Origin: Arenimonas terrae
GTDB lineage: Bacteria; Pseudomonadota; Gammaproteobacteria; Xanthomonadales; Xanthomonadaceae
Direction of reading: 5' to 3'
Assembly (NCBI RefSeq): GCF_006265115.1
Contig: NZ_SMDR01000002.1
Coordinates: 309,743 to 373,742 of the forward strand
Length of the DNA: 64,000 nt
Positions 1 through 8,097 of this stretch are shown here, one piece after another. Within the stretch, counting starts at the first letter, position 1. Every line of letters starts with the position of its first letter. The notes below the pieces were generated by a model. The model did no database searches. It was given only the letters and a program-made list of their open reading frames with translations, and was not told the origin of the DNA. A program made the position numbers and the translations under genes.

Positions 1-432
1 GTCGCTGGGCGCGTAGCCGGCGGCGAAGGCGTTGATGCCGGCCTCGTCCTCGAGCACGAAGATCTGCGGCACCGGCACGCCCGAGGCGATGGCGATCTCC
101 TCGACCACGTTGCGCAGGCGCCGGTAATGGAAGTCCTGGGTGTCCTCCGGCACCGGCGTGCCGCCGAGCTGGCGCGCCACCGCCTCGCCGCCACTGCGCA
201 GGCTGGAGATCCGGTAAAGCGACGCGACGCCGATGATGCCCAGGGTCAGCAGGGTGGCCACCACCACGCCGGCGGCCAGGCCCTCGGGCGTGCTGTCCTC
301 TCCGAGGGCGCCGAAGGCGAGCAGGAAGACGAAGTCCACGGCGACCACGATCGCGGCCACCGCCAGGACGAACATCAGGATCAGCCGCTTGGACTGGCGC
401 CGGGCCTGGTCCTGGCGCTCGAAGAAGTTCAT
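1..432 (-). CDS. M48 family (HtpX-like) membrane metallopeptidase, 3' end cut by window
   Basis: The first 144 residues are present; the frame runs off the left edge. Two hydrophobic segments (about residues 19-41 and 53-73) precede a conserved stretch reading RLRNVVEEIAIASGVPVP and then AGINAFAAGY, which is the typical region just before the HExxH zinc site in M48 peptidases. The catalytic site itself would lie outside the window. The ATG at 432 has a CTCCGGAG ribosome site upstream. It lies 52 bp downstream of lemA on the same strand; LemA next to an M48 peptidase is a common pair thought to act in envelope protein quality control. Family call is firm; substrate is unknown. Confidence 0.85.
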   Translation of the reverse strand, partial: MNFFERQDQARRQSKRLILMFVLAVAAIVVAVDFVFLLAFGALGEDSTPEGLAAGVVVATLLTLGIIGVASLYRISSLRSGGEAVARQLGGTPVPEDTQDFHYRRLRNVVEEIAIASGVPVPQIFVLEDEAGINAFAAGYAPSD

Positions 433-484
433 GCGCGTCCGGGCTCCGGAGAACGCCCGCCCCGTCAGGGAGCGGGCGCGGCGA

Positions 485-1072
485 TCAGAAGGAAACCTTG
501 GGCGCTTCGCGCTTGGCCGGCTCGGTGATCTCGAGCAGGGCGGCGGCGACGAAGCCGAACATGCCGGCGAGGAGGTTCGAAGGGAACACCTCGCGCTTGT
601 TGTTGTAGGCCATCACGCTGTCGTTGTAGGCCTGACGCGCGAAGGCGATGCGGTTCTCGGTCGAGGTCAGCTCCTCGGTGAGCTGCATCATGTTCTGGTT
701 GGCCTTGAGGTCCGGGTAGGCCTCGGCGACGACCATCAGCCGCGAGAGCGCGCCGGCGAGGCCGGTTTCGGCGCTGCCCAGCTGGGCCATGGCGGCGGCG
801 TCGCCGGGAGCGGCCTTGGCGGCGGCGAGGCCGCTGACCGCGGCGGCGCGGGCCTGGATGACCGCTTCCAGCGTTTCGCGCTCGTGCTTGAGGTAGCCCT
901 TGGCGACCTCGACAAGGTTGGGGATCAGGTCGTAGCGCCGCGTCAGCTGCACGTCGATCTGGGCGAAGGCGTTCTTGAAGGCATTGCGGGCGGTGATCAG
1001 GCCGTTGTAGATGCCCACGCCCCAGAACAGGGCGATGGCGGCGATCACGACCAGGACAACGAGCGTCATCAT
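485..1072 (-). CDS. lemA: LemA family protein
   Basis: This 195-residue protein has one N-terminal transmembrane helix (about residues 3-20) followed by the LemA hallmark YNGLITARNAFKNAFAQID and RRYDLIPNLVEVAKGY, then a helical domain ending in TENRIAFARQAYNDSVMAYN. LemA proteins are membrane-anchored helical-bundle proteins of unclear biochemical role, frequently encoded beside M48 peptidases, as here. Two adjacent ATG codons (1072 and 1069) could start it; a GGGGAG ribosome site sits about 9 bases before the first. Probably co-transcribed with the downstream peptidase. Confidence 0.92.
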   Translation of the reverse strand: MMTLVVLVVIAAIALFWGVGIYNGLITARNAFKNAFAQIDVQLTRRYDLIPNLVEVAKGYLKHERETLEAVIQARAAAVSGLAAAKAAPGDAAAMAQLGSAETGLAGALSRLMVVAEAYPDLKANQNMMQLTEELTSTENRIAFARQAYNDSVMAYNNKREVFPSNLLAGMFGFVAAALLEITEPAKREAPKVSF

Positions 1073-1148
1073 GTCTGGAACTCCCCTGGTTCAGGCCGGT
1101 GCGCGGGTGGCGCGCTAGAATGGCCCGTCCCGCAAGCCTACATCGGTC

Positions 1149-2378
1149 ATGCCACGCAAGAAAGTGAACCCGTCCGGCCGCCTCCGCCATCTGATCGTCA
1201 TGAGCCTGATCGCTTTGGCGCCCGCCCTGGCCTGCGCGACGAGTGCATCCACCACCGAGGACTTCAGCACCGAGGCGCGCGAGATCGAGCGCCTGGCCGA
1301 ACGGGTCGTCGCACAATCGCGGATCCCGGGGCTGGCGATGGCCATCGTCGAGGACGGCAAGGTGGTGTCGCTGCGCGGTTACGGCGTCGTCGACAGCAAG
1401 GCCGGGCAGCCGGTGGGCACCGACACCGTGTTCCGTGTCGCCTCGTTGTCCAAGGCCTTCGCCGGCACCCTGAGCGCACTGCTGGTGAATGAAGGCGCGA
1501 TGTCCTGGGACAGCCCGATCGCCAACCAGCTGCCCGCCTTCAGCCTGCGCGACCTGCAGGGCGCCCAGAAGATCACCGTGCGCGAGATCCTCAGCCACCG
1601 GATCGGCCTGGCCTACAACACCTTCGACCGCGACCTGGAAGCCGACCAGCCCTACCCGCTGCTCGCCGAACGCCTGTCGCAGGCGCCGCTCACCTGCAGC
1701 CCGGGCGAGTGCTACGCCTACCAGAACATCGCCTTCAGCCTGGTCGGCGACCTCGTGTTCGCCGTCACCGGCGATTTCTACGCACACCAGGTCGAGAAAC
1801 GGCTCTTCCACCCGCTGGGCATGTACGGCGCCACCTTCGGCCGCGACGGCCTCGAGGCCAGCCCGAGCTGGGCGCGTCCGCACGTGCGCAGCGGCGGCAC
1901 CTGGGTGCCGGTGCGGCCGAAGGAAACCTACTACCGCATCCCGCCCGCGGCCGGCGTCAATGCCAGCATCCACGACATGGCGCAGTGGCTGATCGCGCAG
2001 ATGGGCCATCGCCCGGACGTGCTGCCGCCCGAAGTGCTCAACCAGATCCAGACCCCGCAGGTGGAAACGCCGGGCGAGACCCGCAGCAGCGCCTGGCGGC
2101 GCGAGCGCCTCAACAGCGCCTACTACGGCCTGGGCTGGCGCATCTACGACTATGCCGGCCACACCCTGGTCTTCCACGGCGGCGCCGTGCAGGGTTACCG
2201 CGCGATGGCGGCCTTCCTGCCCGACCGGGACATCGGCGTCGTCGTCCTCTGGAACAGCGAGAGCGCCATGCCATCGGGCCTGCTGCCGACGGTCATGGAC
2301 CGCGCGCTCGGCCTGCCGGCCCGGGAATGGCTGGCGCCGGAACCCGTGCGCCCGGCGCCGCGGCGCCGGCGCCGCTGA
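1149..2378 (+). CDS. serine hydrolase of the beta-lactamase / DD-peptidase (S12) family
   Basis: The 409-residue protein carries the three active-site motifs of class C beta-lactamase-like hydrolases: SxxK (S99-K102 in VASLSKAF), YxN (Y191-N193 in CYAYQNIAF) and HGG (343-345, replacing KTG). An N-terminal export signal ends near ALACA; a Cys at 29 makes a lipoprotein conceivable but the lipobox is poor. HGG variants are usually esterases or D-amino-acid peptidases acting on peptidoglycan fragments rather than true beta-lactamases, so resistance should not be inferred. The C-terminus is a basic RRRRR tail. A TAGAAT -10-like box lies at 1115-1120. The internal ATG at 1200 is an alternative start that would shorten the signal region. 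Confidence 0.87.
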   Translation: MPRKKVNPSGRLRHLIVMSLIALAPALACATSASTTEDFSTEAREIERLAERVVAQSRIPGLAMAIVEDGKVVSLRGYGVVDSKAGQPVGTDTVFRVASLSKAFAGTLSALLVNEGAMSWDSPIANQLPAFSLRDLQGAQKITVREILSHRIGLAYNTFDRDLEADQPYPLLAERLSQAPLTCSPGECYAYQNIAFSLVGDLVFAVTGDFYAHQVEKRLFHPLGMYGATFGRDGLEASPSWARPHVRSGGTWVPVRPKETYYRIPPAAGVNASIHDMAQWLIAQMGHRPDVLPPEVLNQIQTPQVETPGETRSSAWRRERLNSAYYGLGWRIYDYAGHTLVFHGGAVQGYRAMAAFLPDRDIGVVVLWNSESAMPSGLLPTVMDRALGLPAREWLAPEPVRPAPRRRRR

Positions 2379-2413
2379 CCCGGCGCACCCCGCGGTCGCG
2401 GGCCCACAAATGC

Positions 2414-2444
2414 AAACGCCGGCCCAGGGCCGGCGTTTTCTTTT
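2414..2444 (+). terminator. intrinsic terminator after the serine hydrolase
   Basis: A 12-bp GC-rich inverted repeat (AAACGCCGGCCC / GGGCCGGCGTTT) is followed by TTCTTTT. The A-run on the left makes it possibly bidirectional, so it could also serve the convergent histone-like gene. Confidence 0.85.
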
Positions 2445-2521
2445 CGGTGCCTCTGGAAAGTCTCCCTCCCCGCCTGGGCAACACGGGGAGAGAGCCCAGA
2501 TGAAACGTTTGGTGTTCCGGC

Positions 2522-2929
2522 TTACAGCGCCGGAGCGACCGGGGCGGCCGGCATGGCAGCCGGCTTCTTGGCGGCCGGCTTGCGCGCAGCCTTCTTCTTT
2601 GCAGCAGGCTTCTTGGCCGCCTTCTTGGCCGCCGGCTTCTTGGCAGCCTTCTTGGCAGCCTTCTTCTTAGCCGGCTTCTTGGCAGCCTTCTTGGCCGCCG
2701 GCTTCTTGGCGACCTTCTTGGCAGCCTTCTTCTTAGCCGGCTTCTTCTTGGCAACCTTCTTCGCAGCCTTCTTGGCCGGCTTCTTGGCGACCTTCTTCGC
2801 AGCCTTCTTGGCCGGCTTCTTGGCAACCTTCTTGGCGGCCTTCTTCACGGTCTTCTTGGCAGCGGCCTTCTTCACGGTCTTCTTCGCGGCCTTCTTGGCC
2901 GGTTTCTTCGCAGCTTTCTTCGTAGCCAT
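2522..2929 (-). CDS. histone H1-like lysine/alanine-rich DNA-binding protein
   Basis: A 135-residue protein composed almost entirely of [19 protein letters not shown] repeats from residue 3 to about 115, ending in a short Pro/Ala tail. It resembles the C-terminal domain of eukaryotic histone H1 and bacterial AlgP/HctB-type proteins, which bind and condense DNA through unstructured lysine arms. The ATG at 2929 is chosen because AGGAG lies 6 bases upstream and the repeats begin at once; upstream codons in frame show no such bias. The repeats are nearly pure AAG/GCC codons, so length variation by slippage is likely between strains. It converges with the serine hydrolase. Confidence 0.88.
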   Translation of the reverse strand: MATKKAAKKPAKKAAKKTVKKAAAKKTVKKAAKKVAKKPAKKAAKKVAKKPAKKAAKKVAKKKPAKKKAAKKVAKKPAAKKAAKKPAKKKAAKKAAKKPAAKKAAKKPAAKKKAARKPAAKKPAAMPAAPVAPAL

Positions 2930-3650
2930 GGTCAACTCCTCGTCAGTTGGCTTTTGGACTGCCCAGTCACAAAGGCACCGCCACGGGACGATTCCCGTGG
3001 CGCACCGCCGTCGCGCACAAGGCGCGGCGGGCGGATGGGGTCCGGCGCGGGGCGGCGCCGGAAATGAAAACGCCCGGGCCATGACCGGTCCGGGCGTGGG
3101 ATTGGCGGCTTCTACGGAAGGTCGATTTCGATTTCGCGGAGGGATGTTGGCCCTGATCCACCGTGTCGAGTTCCCGGGTGGAGTTCGGTGTTGTGGCCCG
3201 CGTTGTCGAATCGTTCTTGATCACTCGCTTCCGCAGTTGACATCTGCTGGGCGAAAGCTAATCACGGGAAATTCTGATGTCAACAACTTTGCAAAAAAAA
3301 ATTCAAGGGCCGGAGCGACCGGACGCCGCGGCGATGATCCGATCGGCGCCTCCGCAGACGCCGCGCGAAGCCGTCGGAAAAACTCCCATGAAAAAAAACA
3401 TCGGAAAAAAAGCATCCGAGTGAAGCAGGCCGGCGACGCGCGCATCGCATGCGGCGAACGCCGGCCGGCATCGACGGAGCGCAAATGCATCCCTTCGGGC
3501 GCCTCGCCGGCCGACCGCCGGAAACGGTTTTTGCGCGCCGCAAAACCCCGAACTGCGCGGATTCCGCGACCGGCCCCGTCGTCGATCGGGCATCCGGCGA
3601 TGTCCCGACACCACCGCCGCCGCGACCGCCGCGACCGATTCCGACACCCC
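2930..3650. other. intergenic stretch of about 720 bp, no convincing gene
   Basis: Reading frames here lack protein-like composition. The stretch holds an inverted repeat (CGCCCGG...CCGGGCG, about 3071-3096) and several A-runs on the plus strand (3292-3300, 3391-3398, 3405-3411), which are T-runs on the strand of the histone-like gene. A weak minus-strand promoter candidate has TTGACA at 3284-3279 and a poor -10 near 3260-3255, more than 300 bases before the histone-like gene, implying a long leader if real. Confidence 0.5.
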
Positions 3651-3681
3651 GAAAACAAACCGGCCGCCCGAAGGCGGCCGG
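3651..3681 (-). terminator. intrinsic terminator after gcvH
   Basis: On the minus strand a 9-bp stem CCGGCCGCC / GGCGGCCGG with a 4-base loop is followed by TTTGTTTTC, 26 bases past the gcvH stop codon. Confidence 0.85.
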
Positions 3682-3706
3682 CGGAAATCGACGATGTCGC
3701 CCGGCC

Positions 3707-4102
3707 TCAGTGGCCTTCGTCCTCGAGCAGCTGGGCGTAGTCATCGGGCGACAGCAGCTCGTTGAGCTGCTCCGGCTCGGACGGCTGGATGACGTAGATC
3801 CAGCCCTCGCCGTAGGCGTCCTCGTTGATCGTCTCGGGCTTGTCGGCCAGGGCCGCGTTGACCTCGACGACGGTGCCCGACAGCGGCGCGTAGACGTCGG
3901 AGGCGGCCTTCACCGACTCGACCACGGCGCTGGCGTTGCCCGCCTCCAGGGTGTCGCCGACGTTCGGGAGCTCGACGTAGACCAGGTCGCCGAGCAGGCC
4001 CTGGGCGTGGTCGGAGATGCCGACGGTGACGCGGCCGCTGTCTTCGACGCGGGCCCATTCGTGGGACTTGAGGAACTTCAGGTCGCCGGGAATCTCACTC
4101 AT
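3707..4102 (-). CDS. gcvH: glycine cleavage system H protein
   Basis: At 131 residues this is the usual size for GcvH, the lipoyl carrier that shuttles the aminomethyl group between the P, T and L proteins of the glycine cleavage system. The lipoylation site is the lysine K65 in ESVKAASD, within the expected [13 protein letters not shown]...GTVVEVN fold. It lies 86 bp downstream of gcvT on the same strand, so the two are probably one operon; gcvP is not in the window. An intrinsic terminator follows directly. Confidence 0.97.
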   Translation of the reverse strand: MSEIPGDLKFLKSHEWARVEDSGRVTVGISDHAQGLLGDLVYVELPNVGDTLEAGNASAVVESVKAASDVYAPLSGTVVEVNAALADKPETINEDAYGEGWIYVIQPSEPEQLNELLSPDDYAQLLEDEGH

Positions 4103-4188
4103 GACAGGCCTCGGTGGTCGGTGTGCGGCAGGGGGGTGGCGCGTAGTCTAGCGGGGTGGACGCGCCGTGGCATCAGGCGCGAACAGGA

Positions 4189-5280
4189 TCAGGCGAGCAC
4201 GCCCGGCTGGGCTGCGCCGTCGCGGACGAACGGATATTTCACGACCCGCACCGGCAGGCGCTTGCCGCGGATGTCGACCTCGACCGAACCGACGTCGCCG
4301 GCCGGCACGCGCGCCAGCGCGATCGCCTTGCCCAGGGTCGGCGAGAAGGTGCCGGACAGGATCTCGCCCTCGCCCGCGGCGGTGAACACCGCCTGGCCGT
4401 GGCGCAGCACGCCCTTCTCGTCGAGCACCAGGCCGATCATCTGGCGGGCGGCGCCGGCGGCCTTCTGCGACTCGAGCCGGGCGCGGCCGGTGAAGGCGCG
4501 GCCTTCGTCCAGCGCCACCGTCCAGGCCAGGCCGGCTTCGTAGGGCGTGGCGTTCTCGTCCATGTCCTGGCCGTAGAGCGCCATGCCCGCTTCCAGGCGC
4601 AGCGTGTCGCGCGCGCCCAGGCCGGCCGGCTTCACGCCGACGGCGAGCAGGCGGTTCCAGAAGTCCACCGCCTGCGCCTCCGGCACCATGATCTCGAAGC
4701 CGTCCTCGCCGGTGTAGCCCGTGCGGGCGACGAACAGGCCGTCGGCCTCGCAGGCGACGAACTTGCCGAGCTTGCCGGCCGCCTGCGCCGCCGCCGGGCT
4801 CAGCAGCTCGAGCACCTTGGCGCGGGCGTTCGGTCCCTGCACGGCGACGATGGCCAGGTCGCGGCGTTCGGTGAGCGTGATGCCGAACGGCGCCGCCTGG
4901 GCAGTGATCCAGGCCAGGTCCTTGTCGCGGGTGGCGGCGTTGACCACCAGACGGAAGAAGTCCTCGGCCATGAAATAGATGATCAGGTCGTCGATGACGC
5001 CGCCGTTGGCGTCGAGCATGCAGGCGTACAGCGCCTTGCCCGGCGTCTTGAGCTTGTCCACCGAGTTCGCGACCAGCTGGCGCAGGAAGGGCCGCACCTG
5101 GTCGCCGCGCAGGTCCAGGATGGTCATGTGCGAGACGTCGAACATGCCGGCGTCGCGGCGCACCTGGTGGTGTTCTTCGATCTGCGAGCCGTAGTTGATC
5201 GGCATGTCCCAGCCGCCGAAGTCCACCATCTTGGCGCCGAGCGCGCGGTGGGTGTCGTTGAGGACCGTCTTCTTGCTCAT
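4189..5280 (-). CDS. gcvT: glycine cleavage system T protein (aminomethyltransferase)
   Basis: This 363-residue protein transfers the methylene group from the lipoyl arm of GcvH to tetrahydrofolate, releasing ammonia. It begins with [20 protein letters not shown] and [16 protein letters not shown], classic GcvT sequence, and contains the folate-domain motif [12 protein letters not shown] and the C-terminal barrel with [12 protein letters not shown] and [18 protein letters not shown]. The length matches the family. It feeds one-carbon units into the folate pool that MetF, also in this window, reduces. Upstream is an unrelated iron-transport permease on the same strand, 70 bp away. Confidence 0.97.
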   Translation of the reverse strand: MSKKTVLNDTHRALGAKMVDFGGWDMPINYGSQIEEHHQVRRDAGMFDVSHMTILDLRGDQVRPFLRQLVANSVDKLKTPGKALYACMLDANGGVIDDLIIYFMAEDFFRLVVNAATRDKDLAWITAQAAPFGITLTERRDLAIVAVQGPNARAKVLELLSPAAAQAAGKLGKFVACEADGLFVARTGYTGEDGFEIMVPEAQAVDFWNRLLAVGVKPAGLGARDTLRLEAGMALYGQDMDENATPYEAGLAWTVALDEGRAFTGRARLESQKAAGAARQMIGLVLDEKGVLRHGQAVFTAAGEGEILSGTFSPTLGKAIALARVPAGDVGSVEVDIRGKRLPVRVVKYPFVRDGAAQPGVLA

Positions 5281-5349
5281 GGCCTGCCCAGGGGGTTTGC
5301 GGGAAAGGCCGGCATTATCGCAGACCCGGCCGGGCCGGGCGGCACCGCC

Positions 5350-6933
5350 TCAGCGCTGCTGCTTCACCAGCCACCAGACCGGGACCAGCCCGACCGCGCA
5401 CAACCACAGCGCCGGCCACGCCGCCTGCTGCCACAGGCCTTCGGTGGTGTGGCTGTAGATCTTCACCGCCAGCGTGTCCCAGCCGAAGGGGCGCAGCATC
5501 AGGGTGGCCGGCAGTTCCTTCACCGTCTCCACCAGCACCAGCAGCAGCGCCGCCACCAGGCCCGGGCGCAGCAGCGGCAGCACGATCAGGCGCAGGCGTT
5601 CGCGGGCCGGCACGCCGAGCAGGCGCGCCGATTCGAGCAGCGAAGGCCGGAGCGACTGGAAAGCGGATTCGGTGGCCTCGTGGCCGACCCGGAAGAAGCG
5701 CACGCACAGCGCCAGCAACACGCCCGCCAGCGACGAACTCAGGGCCAGCGCGGCCAGCCAGGGCGCGGCGCGTTCGGCGGCGACCAGCAGCCACATCGCG
5801 CCGACCGCGAGCACGGTGCCGGGCACCGCGTAACCCAGCCCCGCCGCGAAACCGGCCGCATGCACGCCGCGGTCGCCGCCGCTGCGGCGCCCGAGCAGGG
5901 CGAAGACCAGCGACAGCAGCAGCACGCCGCTGGCCGCCATCATCGCCAGCAGCAGCGTATTCCAGGCTGCCTCGCCGACCTCGGGCAGGCTGGCGCGCAC
6001 CTGCCAGGACCACACCAGCAACTGCCCGACCGGCACCACGAAACCGATGCCCACGGTCAGCGCCGCCAGGGCCGTGATCGCCCAGGCGCGCGCGCCGGAC
6101 AGCCGGCGGCGCGGCGGCGGCACCAGCTGCCGGCCGGCGTGGCGGGCGCGCCCACGCGCGATACGTTCGAGCACCAGCACCAGCGCCACCAGCCCGATCA
6201 TCCCGAAGGCCAGCTGCGCCGCGGCCGGCAGCGAGTACAGGCCGAACCAGGTCTTGTAGATCGCCGTGGTCAGGGTATCCACGCCCAGGATGCTGACCGC
6301 GCCGAAGTCGGCCAGCGCCTCCAGCAGCACCAGGCTCAGGCCCGCGACCCAGGCCGGCCGCGCCATCGGCAGCGCGGCGCGGAAGAAGGAGGCGACCGGG
6401 CCATGGCCGAGCGAGCGCGCGGCGTCCATCGCCGCGCTGCCCTGGCGCAGGAAGGCTGCGCGCACGATCAGGAACACATAGGGATAAAGCACCGTCGCCA
6501 GCACCGCGGCCGCACCGGGCACGCTGCGCAGTTCCGGGAAACCCGCGGGCGCGCCGCCCAGCGCGCGCCACGCCGTCTGCAGCGGTCCGCCGTAGTCGGC
6601 CAGGCCGACATAGACGAAGGCGACGACATAACCGGGCAGCGCCATCGGCAGCACGAGGGCCCAGTCGAAGAAGCGCCGGCCCGGCCAGTCGTAACGCGCG
6701 CTTGCCCAGGCGAATCCGATGCCGGGCAGCAGCGCGAACAGCGCCAGCAGCCCCAGCAGCGCGAGCGTGTTGCGCAGCGCCAGCGGCAGCACCTGCTCGA
6801 GCAGGTGCGGCCAGACCTCCGGCGGCGGCACCGCGAAGGCGCTGGCCAGCCACAGCGCCGGCAGCAGCAGCGGCAGCGCCAGGCCCCAGGCCAGCGCCCG
6901 GGGCCAGGCCGTGCGTGCCGCGCCTTGGCTCAT
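5350..6933 (-). CDS. ferric iron ABC transporter permease (FbpB-type, fused double permease)
   Basis: A 527-residue polytopic protein with about 12 hydrophobic segments and two binding-protein-dependent permease domains. Each has an EAA-type coupling loop: ARSLGHGPVASFFRAALP near residue 195 and ARLLGVPARERLRLIVLP near 440. Such fused permeases form the channel of FbpABC/FutABC ferric importers. It starts 4 bases after the stop of the binding-protein gene, so the two are translationally coupled. The ATPase subunit (FbpC) is not adjacent and must be supplied from elsewhere. Confidence 0.9.
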   Translation of the reverse strand: MSQGAARTAWPRALAWGLALPLLLPALWLASAFAVPPPEVWPHLLEQVLPLALRNTLALLGLLALFALLPGIGFAWASARYDWPGRRFFDWALVLPMALPGYVVAFVYVGLADYGGPLQTAWRALGGAPAGFPELRSVPGAAAVLATVLYPYVFLIVRAAFLRQGSAAMDAARSLGHGPVASFFRAALPMARPAWVAGLSLVLLEALADFGAVSILGVDTLTTAIYKTWFGLYSLPAAAQLAFGMIGLVALVLVLERIARGRARHAGRQLVPPPRRRLSGARAWAITALAALTVGIGFVVPVGQLLVWSWQVRASLPEVGEAAWNTLLLAMMAASGVLLLSLVFALLGRRSGGDRGVHAAGFAAGLGYAVPGTVLAVGAMWLLVAAERAAPWLAALALSSSLAGVLLALCVRFFRVGHEATESAFQSLRPSLLESARLLGVPARERLRLIVLPLLRPGLVAALLLVLVETVKELPATLMLRPFGWDTLAVKIYSHTTEGLWQQAAWPALWLCAVGLVPVWWLVKQQR

Positions 6934-6937
6934 CGGA

Positions 6938-7930
6938 TCAGCGCCAGCCGGCGCGGTCCATCAGGCGCACGGCTTCGGCCTGGCGATGGCCGGCGACCGA
7001 GACGTTCACCGGATCGGCCTTGAACTTGCCCCAGGCGGCGACGACCGGGTCGAGCTTCACGCCGGGCCTGGCCGGGATCTCGAAGTTGACGCTGGCGAAG
7101 TCGGCCTGCACCGCGTCCGAGGCCAGCCACTCCAGGAACTTCTGCGCTTCGGCCTTGTGCCTGGAGGCGGCGACGATGCCGGCGCCCGAGATGTTCACGT
7201 GCGCGCCGCTGCCGGCCTGGTTGGCCCAGAACACCTGCACCGGATAACCGGCGGTGTCGTGCTGCAGGCGGCCCAGGTAGTAGGTGTTGATCAGGCCGAC
7301 GTCGCACTGGCCGGCGGCGATCGCGTTGGCCAGCAGGGTGTCGTCGGCGAAGGGCGCGGTGGCGAGGTTGGCGACCCAGCCGCGCACGACCGCTTCGGTG
7401 CGCTCGGCGCCGAGGCGCTCGATCATCGTCGCGACCAGGGACTGGTTGTAGACCTTCTTGGACGAACGCAGGCACAGGCGGCCCTTCCATTTCGCATCGG
7501 CCAGGGCTTCGTAGGTCGACAGCTCGGCCGGCTTCACGCGCGCGGTGGAATAGACGATGGTGCGGGCGCGCTGCGACAGCGCGAACCAGCGGCCCTGCGG
7601 ATCGCGCAGGTGGGCGGGAATGGCGGCGTCGAGCGCGGGCGATTTCACCGGCGCCAGCAGGCCACGTTCGGCTGCCTGCCACAGGCTGCCGGCGTCCACC
7701 GACATGAACAGGTCGGCGCGGGTGTTGGCGCCTTCCGCGGCCAGGCGTTCGATCAGCACCGGCGCACCGTCGGACAGCAGGCGCACTGTGGTGCCGGTTT
7801 CGCGCTGGTAGCGGTCGAAGATCGGCTTGACCAGCGGCTCCTTGCGCTCGGTGTAGACCACCAGCTCGGCGGCGGAGACGCTGGACACGGCCAGACTGGC
7901 GAGCAGCAGGCAGTAAACGAGACGCGGCAT
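6938..7930 (-). CDS. ferric iron ABC transporter substrate-binding protein (FbpA/FutA-like)
   Basis: The mature protein begins ELVVYTERKEPLVKPIFDRYQRETG, typical of periplasmic Fe(3+)-binding proteins, and retains the paired tyrosines (INTYYLGRLQ) that coordinate ferric iron. The start at 7930 is chosen because it gives a clean signal peptide (MPRLVYCLLLASLAVSSVSA, cleaved before AEL) and a 330-residue protein; an in-frame upstream ATG at 8020 would run through the control region. The gene diverges from a TonB receptor across a region with two Fur-like boxes, so iron repression is expected. Confidence 0.93.
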   Translation of the reverse strand: MPRLVYCLLLASLAVSSVSAAELVVYTERKEPLVKPIFDRYQRETGTTVRLLSDGAPVLIERLAAEGANTRADLFMSVDAGSLWQAAERGLLAPVKSPALDAAIPAHLRDPQGRWFALSQRARTIVYSTARVKPAELSTYEALADAKWKGRLCLRSSKKVYNQSLVATMIERLGAERTEAVVRGWVANLATAPFADDTLLANAIAAGQCDVGLINTYYLGRLQHDTAGYPVQVFWANQAGSGAHVNISGAGIVAASRHKAEAQKFLEWLASDAVQADFASVNFEIPARPGVKLDPVVAAWGKFKADPVNVSVAGHRQAEAVRLMDRAGWR

Positions 7931-7966
7931 GTGGACTCCAGGAGGTTCGGCCCGGGGGCGGACGCC

Positions 7967-7985
7967 GCAAATGATAACGGTTCTC
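7967..7985 (-). promoter_or_regulatory. candidate Fur box upstream of the ferric transporter
   Basis: The 19 bases match the classical Fur consensus at 13 positions, including an unbroken AATGATAA core. The site lies 37 bases upstream of the binding-protein start codon, in the divergent iron-uptake control region. Confidence 0.6.
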
Positions 7986-8021
7986 ATCTGAAACACAAGG
8001 AAGGCCCGGCGGACAGTCACT

Positions 8022-8054
8022 GTTATTGCGAATCATTCTTGTCCGTAATAAAAT
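8022..8054 (+). promoter_or_regulatory. promoter with overlapping Fur box for the TonB receptor
   Basis: A -35 TTGCGA (8026-8031) and -10 TAAAAT (8049-8054) are separated by 17 bases. A Fur-like site at 8022-8040 (13 of 19 consensus positions, core GAATCATT) covers the -35 and spacer, so Fur binding would block polymerase. The receptor start codon is 44 bases past the -10. Confidence 0.6.
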
Positions 8055-8097
8055 CTTAACCGTCCGCCGACACCCCGGCCCTTCGGTTTTCCTCCCC

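Noticed and set aside
1-528. Plus-strand frames at the left edge
   Set aside because: They are antisense to the M48 peptidase gene, which has clear family motifs.
2553-3740. Plus-strand frame rich in FFAAGFLA repeats opposite the histone-like gene
   Set aside because: It is the antisense reading of lysine-alanine codons, which mimics a membrane protein.
4156-7023. 955-residue open frame on the plus strand opposite gcvT and the iron permease
   Set aside because: It is antisense to two clear genes and its composition (Arg, Gln, His, Gly-rich, no motifs) is that of a GC-rich shadow frame. The same applies to 59598-62459 opposite the efflux permease and 8056-10002 opposite the TonB receptor.
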